From: Avedoeria sp964651245
GTDB lineage: Bacteria; Chloroflexota; Anaerolineae; Epilineales; Epilineaceae
Length of the DNA: 64,000 nt
Direction: 5' to 3'
Assembly (NCBI GenBank): GCA_964651245.1
Contig: CAZYVI010000001.1
Location: forward strand, 350,187-414,186
Positions 17,001 to 26,800 of the stretch are shown in pieces (the stretch's first letter is position 1; every line of letters starts with the position of its first letter). Made by a program: the position numbers and the translations under genes. Under the pieces are notes generated by a model. The model did not search any database. It was not told the DNA's origin and worked only from the letters and a program-made list of their open reading frames with translations.

Positions 17001-18698
17001 TACCTCGGGCTGTCGCACTACGTCGTCGGCGCCGGCGCCACCGCGCGCGGCCGGACGCCCAAGGTGCCCGAGACGACGCTCGACATCCGCATCGACTTCT
17101 ACGCCTACACCGATTGGCCGTGGCTGAGCGTCGACAAGGAGACGGTGACGATCCCGGCCGCCTCCGCCGCCGGCCCCGGCACGGTGCAGATCGAGGGCAC
17201 GATGACGCTGCCGGCCGACGCCGGCTACGGCAGCTACGTCGGCGCGATCCTGGCCGACTACGCCCGCGACACGGCCGGCGGCGACGTCCCGGTCGACAGC
17301 CCGGGCGGCTACGAGCTGCCCAACCGGCGCCTGGTGGTGCCGGTGAACGTGAACGTGGCGGCGCAGTACCGCTGGAACGGGCCTGTCAGCTTCGGCCCGT
17401 CGGCGGCCGACCCCGACCTGTCGTACGACAACGGCACCGTCACCGGCGCCCAGAGTTGGGGCTGGCGGCCGGAGTCGGGCGACTGGCGCTACTTCATGTT
17501 CGACGCCGCCGCGCCGCCGCGCAACACGCTCGCCTACCTGGTCACGAAGACCACGTGGGACGACCCGTCGGAGGGTATGACCGACATCGACACCCGGCTC
17601 TACGGCCCGGTCGCCGATCGCTACACCGACCCCACCCACCCGGCCAACGCGGCCGAGGAGGTCGACGGCCAGGTGCGCGATCGCAGCGACGCCGCCTACT
17701 ACGGGCCGTACACGCTCGGGCTGATGGCGTCGAGCCCGCGCGCCAACCTCAACGCCGGTCGCTGGGCCTTCAACACGTCCAGCGGCGCGGCCGAGGACTG
17801 GCTGTCGGCGCCCGCTGGCGAGGGCCTGCACGAGATCATGCTCGACAACGTCCTCCACAGCGGCTCGTCGATCAACCTCCCGTTCGAGACCACGATCGGC
17901 TCGCTGCGCGTCTCGCCGTCGCCGGTCGTCCTCGAGGGCGCGGCGTGCGTCGACCTGACGATGCAGTCCGACCTGGCGCTGGCCGACATCTCGGTCCAGT
18001 CGTACGGCCTGACGACGCCCGAGCGGTACGACGACCAGCCGGTCCAGCAAGACGACCAGAACAACGCCGCCACCGCGACCTACCGCAAGCCGTTCGTGCT
18101 GCCCAGCGAGGCCGCCCAGCTGCGGATCGAGGTCGACGGCGCGGACGACGACGACCTCGACGTGTTCCTGCTCTACGACGAGGACGGCGACGGCACGTTC
18201 AACTTCGCCACCGAGCAGCGCGCCACGGCGGCCAACGGACCGTCGGCCGACGAGGTCGTGAACGTGGTCGGCAACCTCCCGGCGGGCGACTACGAGATCT
18301 GGGTCCACGGCTTCACGGTGCTCGGCACCGGCAAGACGTTCGACCTGACGTTCGACGCGGTCTACGGCGACGACATCGCAGTCATGGACCCGCCGTCGTC
18401 GCTGCCGGCGGGCCAGCCGCAGACGCTGCGCCTCTGCCCGGACGCGGCCGGGGTGGCCGACCTCACCGCGCCGGCGAACGGCGTCGTCCACGTCGGACCG
18501 CCGTCGTCGCCGGCGATGGTGACGATCCCGGTGACGTGGTACCCGGCCGGCACCGCGCCGACGCCGGAGCCGCAGGCGCCGGAGGGCGTGTTCCTGCCGG
18601 CGCTGCTGCGCGCCGACATGTTCAACGCCGACGGCATGGCGCCGGCCGCCGCCGGCCGCGCCCTGCGCGAGGGCGTGGGCGAGGCGCGCGGGCGCTAG
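14016..18698 (+). CDS. Very large secreted subtilase (S8) with an insertion in the catalytic domain
   Basis: About 1560 residues. Signal peptide ~1-35. The catalytic triad is present: D238 (VAVLDTS), H477 (GGHGTLCAS), S702 (GGTSRSS), with an oxyanion Asn in SAGNGG. The distance D238-H477 is about 240 residues against ~35-60 in ordinary subtilisins, so a large extra domain is inserted there. A long beta-rich C-terminal part follows (WLSVDKETVTI, RIEVDGADDDDLDVFLLYD, a PPC-like domain) and ends with EGVFLPALLRADMF, a variant of the FLP motif. Start: GAGGAGG 6-7 nt before the ATG at 14016; ATGs at 14010 and 14025 are alternatives. Monocistronic, with a strong terminator. Probably degrades extracellular protein. 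Confidence 0.9.
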   Translation: MSDMVRRLRAAVVPLLALAALTAVPLAVLQAAGRGPAQPADPAALPPPAHPSAALAELADRPAEDKLTDALAETVADAKGEDDLVVYVQSDRAVDFAPVSDRVHAWQMPAGEHAALVWLPPSKVGALAKLEGVARVSNAAIGSESPIVMPLPAPDDELAWRYEPLSPEAGAALAAQAQAAPPWSPVDGQTAAGKADRAPSAKGGAQPKGWHDVWRGHGAKDAWEQGFTGAGVKVAVLDTSVDFAHPDLQGSYATYEKGPYAGWPEIFDPTGMVIYAQEMASPPAPNALPPTAAGNGGIVRMRNAITVTAGTVGGRDVLTGCISARATVRVDNRNVVQFLPPNCDYIVPASKSNRVLHGLHPDANIRQVGAEPNAVPPVLARWLDVILVDANEPGVYDTVYADLDFDRDFTDEKPMTKADPVGWRDINGNGIADFSAGTLYWIADGVAPPPGAYLLGLEDEIPAAYSFIGIQADTGGHGTLCASNVASRGRLGVPEEVTLRFRDLPGDGKPMPLNPGMGKEALVVSVGDIYSGGNLGFDIGWRFGVLGADPDDPSDDPQITSNSYGFSANDDDGWDANSRAIDYYVRTFNRTSTGLYSAGNGGPGYGTIPVPKPSTGMGIAASTQMGSTGWDSILDSTQITFGDVTPWSDRGPTAILGIGPHIAADGAYASGSNPLNAVTANAAQPEFKRDGEYANATWGGTSRSSPVAAGLMSLVYQAYKAKHGTWPTWQEARAIAMAGSRFNGYDAFTTGAGVLDGGDAVRLASGASGVYSMPSEWTSGGYRGQRYPGFASIQHPGTTSKQTFTLSNVDDKPVEVAVSGQWLRRVATKDLPFTSKPVTDEVGSPTSFNAPQYMLPIEREWVPEGTDLMVVRMAYPLEDMDLQAPDGGPFTPAQPANSYLYADNIWRMTVFQHTDHNDNQKLWNDANGNGIVDFQLTTYYTQTLDATDGVTTRQIDYATAEIEQGEYERFAYANNESNNHIVAVHHPLERWASGMYLGLSHYVVGAGATARGRTPKVPETTLDIRIDFYAYTDWPWLSVDKETVTIPAASAAGPGTVQIEGTMTLPADAGYGSYVGAILADYARDTAGGDVPVDSPGGYELPNRRLVVPVNVNVAAQYRWNGPVSFGPSAADPDLSYDNGTVTGAQSWGWRPESGDWRYFMFDAAAPPRNTLAYLVTKTTWDDPSEGMTDIDTRLYGPVADRYTDPTHPANAAEEVDGQVRDRSDAAYYGPYTLGLMASSPRANLNAGRWAFNTSSGAAEDWLSAPAGEGLHEIMLDNVLHSGSSINLPFETTIGSLRVSPSPVVLEGAACVDLTMQSDLALADISVQSYGLTTPERYDDQPVQQDDQNNAATATYRKPFVLPSEAAQLRIEVDGADDDDLDVFLLYDEDGDGTFNFATEQRATAANGPSADEVVNVVGNLPAGDYEIWVHGFTVLGTGKTFDLTFDAVYGDDIAVMDPPSSLPAGQPQTLRLCPDAAGVADLTAPANGVVHVGPPSSPAMVTIPVTWYPAGTAPTPEPQAPEGVFLPALLRADMFNADGMAPAAAGRALREGVGEARGR

Positions 18699-18744
18699 CC
18701 GTCGCGCGGGGCGCGGTCGACCCGCGCCGCCCGCGATCGACACC

Positions 18745-18776
18745 GGGGCCGGATCCGCCGAGGCGGGTCCGGCCCC
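18745..18776 (+). terminator. Rho-independent terminator
   Basis: A 14-bp stem (18745-18758 with 18763-18776, one G-T pair) with a CGAG loop, followed by GTTTCGTT. It is the most canonical intrinsic terminator in the window, 47 nt after the subtilase stop. Confidence 0.85.
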
Positions 18777-18792
18777 GTTTCGTTCGAGGCGC

Positions 18793-18798
18793 TACACT
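18793..18798 (+). promoter_or_regulatory. -10 box TACACT, leaderless geometry
   Basis: TACACT ends 7 nt before the ATG of the FG-GAP/VWA gene. There is no Shine-Dalgarno and no clear -35 hexamer. The mRNA would begin at the start codon. Confidence 0.45.
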
Positions 18799-18805
18799 TG
18801 CCGGC

Positions 18806-21800
18806 ATGCCGCCTGCGCCCGGCCCCGACCCCGCCCCCGTCGCCCCTGCCCGCCCTGGCCGCCCGACGGCACCGACCAACGCGGCCGCGCCCCGCGTCGG
18901 CGCGGCGCGCCGGCCCGCCTGCCGGCTGGCGCGGGCGGCGCCGCTGCTGGCCCTCGCCGCCGCCGCGGCGGCGCGCGCGCCGGAGTCAGGGCCGCGTGCC
19001 GTCGCCGCCCCGCCGCTGCAACAGGCGACGGCCACCGCCAGCCGCACCGTGCGCCCGATCACGCCGACACCGCCGCCGACGCCGCGGCCGGCGCCGACGA
19101 TCGCCCGTCCGGACGTCTCGATCGGCGCGGTCCGCGTCGTCGACGCCGTCCACGACCCGGCGACGCTGGTGATCTCGGCCACGTTCACCGCGGCGCTGGC
19201 CAACATCGGCGCGGTGACGGCCGAGCGCTGGCTGGAGGTGACGTGGTTCGCCGACGCCAACCGCACCGGCGCCTTCGAGGCCGACGCCGACGTCCTGCTG
19301 GCCACCGCCGTGGCGCCCGACCACCTGGCGCCCGGCGAGACCGAGCCGATGCGCGCCGCCGGCCGCGCCACGCTGCCGTTCCGCGACGCGCCGGTGCTGG
19401 CGGTGGTGACGATCGGCGGCGTGCTGGGCGAGGGCGACATCGCCAACAACGTCGACTCGACCGCGTCCGCCTGCGAGCCGGCGATGGGCGACCCGCCGGC
19501 CCCCGATGCCCTTGGGCGCGCCCTCGCCCACGTCTCCGCCGCGCCGCGGGCGCCAAGCGCCTGGGCCACGCCGCAGGCGAAGTGGCGCTGGCCGGCCCCG
19601 GGCCAGACGCCGGCGGCCGCCCACGCGCTGCCCGTCGAGGCCGCGCCGATCGTCCTCGACCTCGACCGCGACGGCGCGGCCGAGGTGATCTTCGTCACCC
19701 TCGACCGCACGACCGAACCCGACAGCGGCATCCTGCGCGCCGTCGACGGGCGCACCGGCGTCGATCGGTTCGCCGTCGACGCGCCCGGCTGGCGTGTGGC
19801 CGCGTTCAGCGCCCCCGCCGCCGCCGACCTCGACGGCGACGGCCGGCCGGAGATCGTCGCGGTCGACGACGCGTCGACGGGCGTCGTGGCGTTCCGGGCC
19901 GACGGCGCGCCGTACTGGCGCAGCGGGCCGGTCATCAGCGCCGACGCGCGGCGGCGGTTGGCGGGACCGTCGCTGGCCGACCTCGATGGCGACGGCTGGC
20001 CCGAGATCCTCGTCGACGACGCCGTGCTCGACGCCGGCGGCCAGCTCGTCGATCGCACCGTGCCGGGCGCGCTGGCCGTCGACCTCGACCTGATCGGCCT
20101 CAGCGGCGCCGAGGGGCCGCCGCGGCTCGAGATCCTCGGCCTCGGCATCGCGCTGGCGCCGTTCGACGGGCCGTGGCGCACGCCGCTGTGGTCGTACCTG
20201 GGCGCCGCCGACGAGGTCGGCTTCAACGCCGTCGCCAACCTGGACGCCGACCCGTACGCCGAGATCGTCATCGTCGGCGACAACGGCGACGTCCAGCTCC
20301 TGCACCACAACGGCGCGCCGCTGGGCGCCTCGCGCTGCTACGCCCGCGACCCCAGCGAGTGCCGCCAGTTCCAGGGCGGCCAGGGCGGCCCGCCCGTGAT
20401 CGCCGACTTCGACGGCGACGGCTGGGCCGACATCGGCATCGCCGGCCGCCGGCACTTCGCCGCCTGGCGGGTCAACGGCCGCCCGCTGTGGGACGTCGAC
20501 ACGAACGATGCCAACTCGGGTCGGACGTCGGCCGTGGCGTTCGACTTCGAGGGCGACGGGGCGGCCGAGGTCGTCTACGCCGACCTGCGCCACCTGCGGA
20601 TCCTCGACGGCGTCGACGGCGACGAGCGCTGGTCCGCCGAGCGGCCGAGCCTCACGAACTTCGAGCTGCCGGTCGTGGCCGACATCGACGGCGACGCGCG
20701 CGCCGACATCGTCGTCGGCCACGGCGGCGACGGCGGCGACGGCGGGGCGTCGCCGGGCCTGGCCGCCTACGGCAACCCCGCCTGGGCGCCGGCGCGGCCG
20801 ATCTGGCACCAGCACGCCTACCGCTACGGCTCGATCGGCGACGACGCCAGGGTGCCGCGGCGGACCGTCCCGGAGTGGCAGGTCCACAACGGCTTCCGCG
20901 ACGCGACGCTGCCGGGCGGCCCGCCCGTCGGCCGGCCGGACCTGACGCTCGGCCGCCCCGTCCTCGACCGCAGTGCCCCGGCGGGCACGCGGCGGCTCGT
21001 CGTCCGCCTCGGCAACGCCGGCCGCGCCGCGGCCGGCCGCGCCGTCGACGTCGTGGCGTTCGACGGGCCGGTGGGCGGCACGCGCCTGGCCACGGCGACG
21101 CTGGCGGCGGCGCTACCCGCCGGCGGCTATGTCGACGTCGCGCTGGCCGTGCCCGCCGGCGTCGGGAGCCGGCCGGTGACGATCGTCGCCGACCCGGACG
21201 GCCGCGTCGCGGAGTGCAGCGGGTGGCGGCCGGCCGGCGCGCCGGCCGATCCCCGCGCCAACAACCACCTGGCCCTCGACCTCGCCGCGCTGCCGTCCGT
21301 GCCGCCCACGGCGACGCCGACGGCCAGCCGCACCGCCGCGCGCACCGCCTCGCCGACGCCCACGCCGTCGCCCACGCTGGAGCCGTGGCGCACGCCGTTG
21401 CCCACGCCGTCCCCCACGGCGTCGGCGACGCTCTCGGCGACGCCGACGCCGACCGCGACCCCGAGCGACACGCCTGGATCGGGCAGCGCCACGCCGTCCG
21501 CCACCCCGACCGCCGTGCCGTCACCGACCGCGGACGCCTCGCCGAGCGCGGCGCCGTCCGCGTCGCCGCCCGCCCCGCGCCCGGCGCGCGCCTACCTCCC
21601 GGCGGCGCTGTCGGCGCGCTGCGCCGATGGCCGCCCGGTCGACGCCGTCGTCGTCCTCGACGCCTCGGCGCACATGGCCGAGCGCGACGGGGCGGGGACG
21701 CGGTTCGACCTGGCCCGGGCCGCGGCCGGCGCGGTGCTGGGCGCGCTGGAGGCAGGGGGCGCGCACCGCGCCGCCCTCGTCACCGCCGGCGACGGAGCGC

Positions 21801-22213
21801 GGCTGCGCACGCCGCTCGGTCCGCCGGCGGACGCCGCGCGGGCCCTGGCCGCGCTCGACCCCGAGGCGGCGCGGTCGGCGGCCACCCCGATCGACGCCGC
21901 CCTGCAGCTTGCCGCCAGCGTGGCGTCCGGCGCGCGGCCGTCGGCGGCCGCGGCCATCGTCGTCGTGAGCGACGGCCGGGCCTGGCCGACCGAGCTGGCC
22001 GCGGCGGAGGCCGCCGCCCGCGCCGCCGAGGCCGGTGGCGCCGTCGTGCTGGCGATCGGCGTCGGCGACCGGACGGCGCCGGTGCGCCCGGTGCTCCGCG
22101 CCCTCGTCGGCGACGCCGCCCGGGTGCTGGACACGCGGACCGGGCGCGAGGCGGGCGCCTGGGTGGTGGCCGGTGCGCGCTGCCCGCCCGGCCCGTGGTG
22201 GATGGGGCGCTAG
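18806..22213 (+). CDS. Secreted FG-GAP/VCBS-repeat protein with CARDB-like and degenerate VWA domains
   Basis: About 1135 residues. Signal peptide within the first 75. A CARDB-like beta domain (~105-215; PDVSIGAVRVVD) comes first. About seven FG-GAP/VCBS repeats (~280-650) follow, each with a Ca-binding DxDGDGxxE loop: ADLDGDGRPE, ADLDGDGWPE, ADFDGDGWAD, FDFEGDGAAE, ADIDGDARAD. These build a beta-propeller. A second CARDB-like domain (~710-830), a TPTPSPT stalk, the motif RAYLPAAL and a C-terminal VWA domain (~945-1120) complete it. The VWA metal site is altered: DASAHM replaces DxSxS. Probably surface-attached adhesion or binding protein. Start chosen from the leaderless promoter; the much longer frame upstream is antisense-free shadow of the preceding gene. 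Confidence 0.85.
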   Translation: MPPAPGPDPAPVAPARPGRPTAPTNAAAPRVGAARRPACRLARAAPLLALAAAAAARAPESGPRAVAAPPLQQATATASRTVRPITPTPPPTPRPAPTIARPDVSIGAVRVVDAVHDPATLVISATFTAALANIGAVTAERWLEVTWFADANRTGAFEADADVLLATAVAPDHLAPGETEPMRAAGRATLPFRDAPVLAVVTIGGVLGEGDIANNVDSTASACEPAMGDPPAPDALGRALAHVSAAPRAPSAWATPQAKWRWPAPGQTPAAAHALPVEAAPIVLDLDRDGAAEVIFVTLDRTTEPDSGILRAVDGRTGVDRFAVDAPGWRVAAFSAPAAADLDGDGRPEIVAVDDASTGVVAFRADGAPYWRSGPVISADARRRLAGPSLADLDGDGWPEILVDDAVLDAGGQLVDRTVPGALAVDLDLIGLSGAEGPPRLEILGLGIALAPFDGPWRTPLWSYLGAADEVGFNAVANLDADPYAEIVIVGDNGDVQLLHHNGAPLGASRCYARDPSECRQFQGGQGGPPVIADFDGDGWADIGIAGRRHFAAWRVNGRPLWDVDTNDANSGRTSAVAFDFEGDGAAEVVYADLRHLRILDGVDGDERWSAERPSLTNFELPVVADIDGDARADIVVGHGGDGGDGGASPGLAAYGNPAWAPARPIWHQHAYRYGSIGDDARVPRRTVPEWQVHNGFRDATLPGGPPVGRPDLTLGRPVLDRSAPAGTRRLVVRLGNAGRAAAGRAVDVVAFDGPVGGTRLATATLAAALPAGGYVDVALAVPAGVGSRPVTIVADPDGRVAECSGWRPAGAPADPRANNHLALDLAALPSVPPTATPTASRTAARTASPTPTPSPTLEPWRTPLPTPSPTASATLSATPTPTATPSDTPGSGSATPSATPTAVPSPTADASPSAAPSASPPAPRPARAYLPAALSARCADGRPVDAVVVLDASAHMAERDGAGTRFDLARAAAGAVLGALEAGGAHRAALVTAGDGARLRTPLGPPADAARALAALDPEAARSAATPIDAALQLAASVASGARPSAAAAIVVVSDGRAWPTELAAAEAAARAAEAGGAVVLAIGVGDRTAPVRPVLRALVGDAARVLDTRTGREAGAWVVAGARCPPGPWWMGR

Positions 22214-22269
22214 GCGCGCGGTCCGCCAGCGGCCGGCGCGGCGCCCGGGCGCGGTCGCGCCGCAGCCGC

Positions 22270-22275
22270 TACAAT
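22270..22275 (+). promoter_or_regulatory. -10 box TACAAT
   Basis: TACAAT lies 38 nt before the GTG start of the beta-propeller gene; no -35 hexamer is recognisable in the GC-rich sequence upstream. Confidence 0.45.
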
Positions 22276-22313
22276 CGGGCTTTCCGCGCGACGAGACGCC
22301 AAGGAGAACGGCC

Positions 22314-23843
22314 GTGCCCCACGACCGCCGACGACCGTCCCCGACCCTGCGCCGCGCCGCGGCGCCCGCCCTCGCCGCGCTGGGCGTGGCGCTCACCGGC
22401 GGCGACGGCCGGGCCCAGGCGCCGGCCGTGCCCGAGTTCGGGCCGCCGGGCGCCCGCGCGCTGCGCGTCGTGGGCGACCGCACCGACGGCCTCGACGGGC
22501 CGCGCGACCTGGCGTTTCACCCCAACCGGCCCTACGAGCTCTGGACCGTGAACCGCCCGACCGACGGCACGGTGCTGTTCTTCGAGCCCGGCACGCCGCG
22601 CGAGCGCGTCGAGGTCCGCAACGACAAGTTCCGCAACCACTTCATGGAGGAGGTGTCGTCCATCGCGTTCGGCGACTACGGCAACTTCGCCACCTGCCAG
22701 GAGTCGCGCAACACCTACGACCGGCAGTACCAGGCGAACGACTTCATGGGCCCGACGCTCTGGACGGGCGACCTCGACATATACGCCCGGGTCAACCAGA
22801 CGTTCGACCTCGACGCCGCGCTGCGGTCGCACCTGCCGCTCGACCCGGCGACGACGCTGGGCTTCAGCGCGCCGGCCGGCAACCCGTTCGCCTGCCTGCC
22901 CGGCGCCGAGCCGGGGCGCGCCTTCCGGCCCTCGGACGCCACGCAGGACCGCAACCCGCGCCTCGGCAGCCACATCGACATGCTCCACCAGAGCCCGAAC
23001 TGCATGGGGATCGCCCACGAGGCCGGCAATGCCTACTGGGTCTTCGATGGCCACAACGGCCACCTCGTGCGCTACGACTTCGCCGTCGACCACGGCCCCG
23101 GCTGGGACGACCACTCCGACGGCATCGTCCGCCGTTATGTCGAGGCCGCAGTGACGCTCGTGCCCGACGTGCCGGGGCACCTCGCCCTGGACGCCGCCAC
23201 CGGCTGGCTCTATGCCGCCGACCCCGGCGGCGGGCGCGTGATCCGGCTGGCGATCGGCAGCGGCGAGCTGGCCGAGCGCCGCCAGCCGCGCAACGAGCCG
23301 CTGGCCGAGCTCTCGACCTGGCGCAACGCGCGCGTCGAGGTGTTCGCCACCGGCCTGCGCCGGCCGTCGGGGCTCGCGCTCCACGGCGGCCGGCTGTTCG
23401 TCGGCGAAGCCCAGGGCGGCGCCGTCGTCGCGTTCGACACCGCCACCGGGTCGCAGCTCGGACGGCTGCTGACCGGCGCGCGCCAACTGGCGGGCCTCGA
23501 GGTCGGCCCCGACGGCCGGCTGTACTTCGTCGACACCGACGCCGCCACGCTGGTGCGCGTCGACCCGGACGGCGCCGTGCCGTACGTTCCGCCGGTGGTC
23601 ACGCCGGCGCCGTCGTTCACGCCCAGCGCCGAGCCCACCTCGACCCCGCGCCCCGGCGCCCGGACGCCGACGCCACCCGCCACCGCGACGGCCACCGCGT
23701 CGGCGGCGCCCACCGCCACCGCCAGCCCGACCCGCTCGCCGACGCCCGCACCGTCGGACACGCCGGCGCCGCCGACCGCCACGGCCACGCCCGCGCGCTG
23801 GTGGGCGTTCGTGCCGCGCGTCGTGCGCGACGCCCGGCGCTGA
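22314..23843 (+). CDS. Secreted NHL/SMP-30-type beta-propeller protein with C-terminal stalk
   Basis: A 509-residue exported protein. Signal peptide ~1-35. Repeated blade motifs (GPRDLAFHPNRPYELW, GHLALDAATGWLYAADPGGGRVIRL, RPSGLALHGGRLFVGEAQGGAVVAFD, LAGLEVGPDGRLYFVDTDAATLVRVD) show an NHL/SMP-30-like propeller, where blades often bind sugar, metal or protein partners. A TPTPPATATATAS stalk follows and the end WWAFVPRVVRDARR is a variant of the YLP-type ending. GTG at 22314 is chosen for AAGGAGA 7 nt upstream and the signal peptide. Enzymatic activity cannot be judged. Convergent with the next large gene. Confidence 0.8.
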   Translation: MPHDRRRPSPTLRRAAAPALAALGVALTGGDGRAQAPAVPEFGPPGARALRVVGDRTDGLDGPRDLAFHPNRPYELWTVNRPTDGTVLFFEPGTPRERVEVRNDKFRNHFMEEVSSIAFGDYGNFATCQESRNTYDRQYQANDFMGPTLWTGDLDIYARVNQTFDLDAALRSHLPLDPATTLGFSAPAGNPFACLPGAEPGRAFRPSDATQDRNPRLGSHIDMLHQSPNCMGIAHEAGNAYWVFDGHNGHLVRYDFAVDHGPGWDDHSDGIVRRYVEAAVTLVPDVPGHLALDAATGWLYAADPGGGRVIRLAIGSGELAERRQPRNEPLAELSTWRNARVEVFATGLRRPSGLALHGGRLFVGEAQGGAVVAFDTATGSQLGRLLTGARQLAGLEVGPDGRLYFVDTDAATLVRVDPDGAVPYVPPVVTPAPSFTPSAEPTSTPRPGARTPTPPATATATASAAPTATASPTRSPTPAPSDTPAPPTATATPARWWAFVPRVVRDARR

Positions 23844-23889
23844 CGGAGCGGGTCGGCTCCGGCCGCGGCGTCGCGCACGACGCGTCGCG

Positions 23890-26800
23890 TCACGGGAACG
23901 GCGGCGGCGGCGGCCCGCCCGGGGTGGGCGCCGGGCCGCCGGTGCTGGGCGGGGCGCCCGTCTCGCCGGGGCAGCGCGGAGCGTAGGGTCCGGCAAAGGC
24001 GAACGGGCCGGGGATCGGGAAGCCCATGTTGCCCGAGGCTTCGTCGCCGGGGATCGGGACGTCGAGCACGGTGCCGACGCGCTCCACCTTCACCGCCGCC
24101 AGGCCGACGACGTTGCGGGCGAACCCGCCGCGCCCATCGAACACGTCGTGCTCCCAGAAGGTGGCGCTGATCACGGCCGAGCCCTTGAAGCCGGGGTGGA
24201 TGAAGCCCCAACTCTGGAGGTTGATGTACTCGACCTGCTTCTCCGAGAGCGTCTCGCAGAGGTAGTCGATGAGCCCGTTCTGGTCGTAGACGAACAGCGC
24301 GAAGTTCGTGAACCCCGGCTTGGGGACGATGTTGGCGATGGCGATCTCGGTGGTGACGCCCGAGCGCTGGTAGTCCTTGAGGAAGCTCGGGATGCCGATC
24401 CGGCCGATGCCGGAGTACGTACCGCCGGGGCCGCTGCCGAGCTGCCAGTCGTACGCCAGCTGCTCCGGGAAGAGGTTGTAGGCGATCGCCTCGTTGGCGT
24501 TCGTGCGGGTCGCGTCGGAGTACTTCACCAGCTGCGCCACGCCGACGATGTTCGGCGCCCGCACCGACGGCGCGCCGGGCGCGAACCAGTCCTGGCTCTC
24601 GGCCCGCAGGCTGCCGACCCAGTGGCCGGGCAGGTCGGCGATGACCGGCAGGAAGAACGTCTGGGCGCCGCCGGCGCAAACCCAGTCGGCGATCGTGGTG
24701 ATGATCCCGCCCGAGCGGTCGAGGAAGTACACCCTGACCTTGGCTGAGGCCACCTTCGACTCGTTCTGGACGATCACGGCGGTGTCCCAGCCCTGGTACT
24801 CGCTGTAGACGAGCGGGCCGTAGGCCACCTGGCTGCCGACGGTGTAGGCCGCCTCGCCGTTGAAGACGTAGTTCAGCTCGCTGGGCGTGCCGTTGTAGGT
24901 CATCAGGACGTCGTTGCCGATGTGGTCGACGGCGATGGCCAGCGGCTGCGTCGAGCGCACCCAGCTCGAGCCGTACCAGCCGGCCGGCATGCAGCCGCCG
25001 ACGTCGAACTGCACCGTCTCGCCTGGCGCCAGGGTGGCGATGTCGCAGATCCGGCTGCGCAGGCAGTCGTCCTGGGCCTTGAACCAGATCTCGATCGACG
25101 AGCACTCGAGGCCCGCGTTCTGGATGTAGAGCACGCTGTTGAAGCCGCCGTGCGCCGCGTACAGCGACGGCGCGAAGAAGGCGAAGCCGCCGTACACGGG
25201 ATCGTAGCGGCCGAGCCACTCGCCGGCCACGCCCTCGTAGCTGGCGGCGACGTTCACCTCGGGCCGGAGGTCGCCCGGACACTTGCGCAACACCTCGACG
25301 GCGATCGGCTGGCACGGCTGGGCGCCGAAGTCGAAGCCGTTCCAGTAGCCGCCCGACGTGAACGCCGTCAGGAAGCGGCGGTACTCCATGCAGTTGCCGA
25401 CGACGGTCTCGAACAGCGCCTCGCACAGCGCGTCGGCGGTGAAGTCCATGCCGTGCGGGGTCTGGATCGGGTCGTTGTTGGCCGAGAACGCCATGCCGCT
25501 CTTCGCGCTCGACGGCAGCTGGGCGCCCAGGAAGTTCCAGGTGCTGCCCGGCGCCAGCAGGCCCGAGCACTCCACCTTGAGCGGTCCGGCGCACTGCGGC
25601 GGGCAGAAGCCGGGCGCGCCCCAGGCCAGCACCAGCACCTTGGCCGGCCGATCGCCGACGTTCTGGGCCTCGATCCAGGCGCTGCACACCTGGTCCTGAC
25701 CGAGGTAGCCCAGGATCGGCAGCGCGGCGTAGGCGCCGATGTTGGGCCGGTCGGGGCTCTGGCCCCAGACCGGCGTCGCCGTCGGCAGCGGCGGCACGAA
25801 CGTCGGCGGCCCGGGCGGCGCCGGCACGACGGTGCCGGGCCCCGGCGCGATCGTCGGCGGGCCCGGAGGCACCGGGACGCCGCCCGGGCCGCCGCGGGGG
25901 CAGTAGTTGCAGGCCTGGAACTGGAACAGCGCCTGGCAGTGCGGCCCGCCGGCCGTCACCCAGAGGTACTGGCTCGGCCCGGTGCCCGGGATGGGCTCCC
26001 AGCCGACCGGGACGTCCATCCACACCCGGTACTGACCGGGCTCGAGGCTGCCGAAGTAGGCGCTGCCGTTGGGCTGCAGCGGCCCCGAGACAGGCGGCAT
26101 CGCCGGCGTGCCCCACGGCGTCAGGAGCACGGCGTAGACCGTGGCCGGGAACGGCCCCGGCGCGCCCAGCGGCGACGGCGGGAACTGGCGCGACCGGACC
26201 TCCATCGCGCCGGTGCCGGGCCGGTTCGTCGGCGTCGGCGCCGGGCCGCCGGTCGGCGCGGTCGCGGTCGGGAGGGCCGGCGTCGGCGACGCGACCGACG
26301 GCGTGGCCGTCACGGGCGGCACGTTGAGCGTCGGCAGCGGCGACGTCGGGCTGGCCGGCGCCGTCGCCGAGGGCGACGCCGCGGTCGGCGTCGGCTCGAC
26401 GGGCACGGCCGTCGGCAACGGCGTCAGCGTCGGCTTGGGCGTCGCGCTGGCGACGACGACGGGCGACGTGGCGCTCGGCGTCGGGCTGGGCGGGGGCGGC
26501 GGTTCGATCGGCGCCTGCGTCGGCGACGGGAGCGGCGTCGGCGAGGGCGGCACGGGCGTCGCCGTGGGCGGCGCGCTCGTCGGCGCCGACGTGGCCGTGG
26601 GGGCGACGGTCGGAACGGCGGTCGGCGGCTCGTCGGTGGCCGTCGGCGGCGGCGGGACGGCGGTCGGGACGTCGGTCTGGACCGGCGGGACGGCGGTCGG
26701 CGGCAGCGACGTCGGCTCGGGCGACGGCGTCGCCGTGGCCGTCCGCGTCGCGCTCGGCGGCGGCGATGTCGGGCTGGCCGGCGGCTCGGTCGCCGTCGGC

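Noticed and set aside
13881..18743. A 1620-codon minus-strand frame opposite the large subtilase
   Set aside because: It is the antisense shadow of the subtilase; its translation is compositionally biased and shows no motifs, signal peptide or ribosome site.
9540..22213. Very long plus-strand open frames (about 3050 and 3140 codons) spanning many genes
   Set aside because: They are continuous only because stops are rare at this GC content. The recognisable protein in each is just the 3' part; the rest runs antisense or out of frame through other clear genes and is Arg/Pro/Ala-rich without family motifs.
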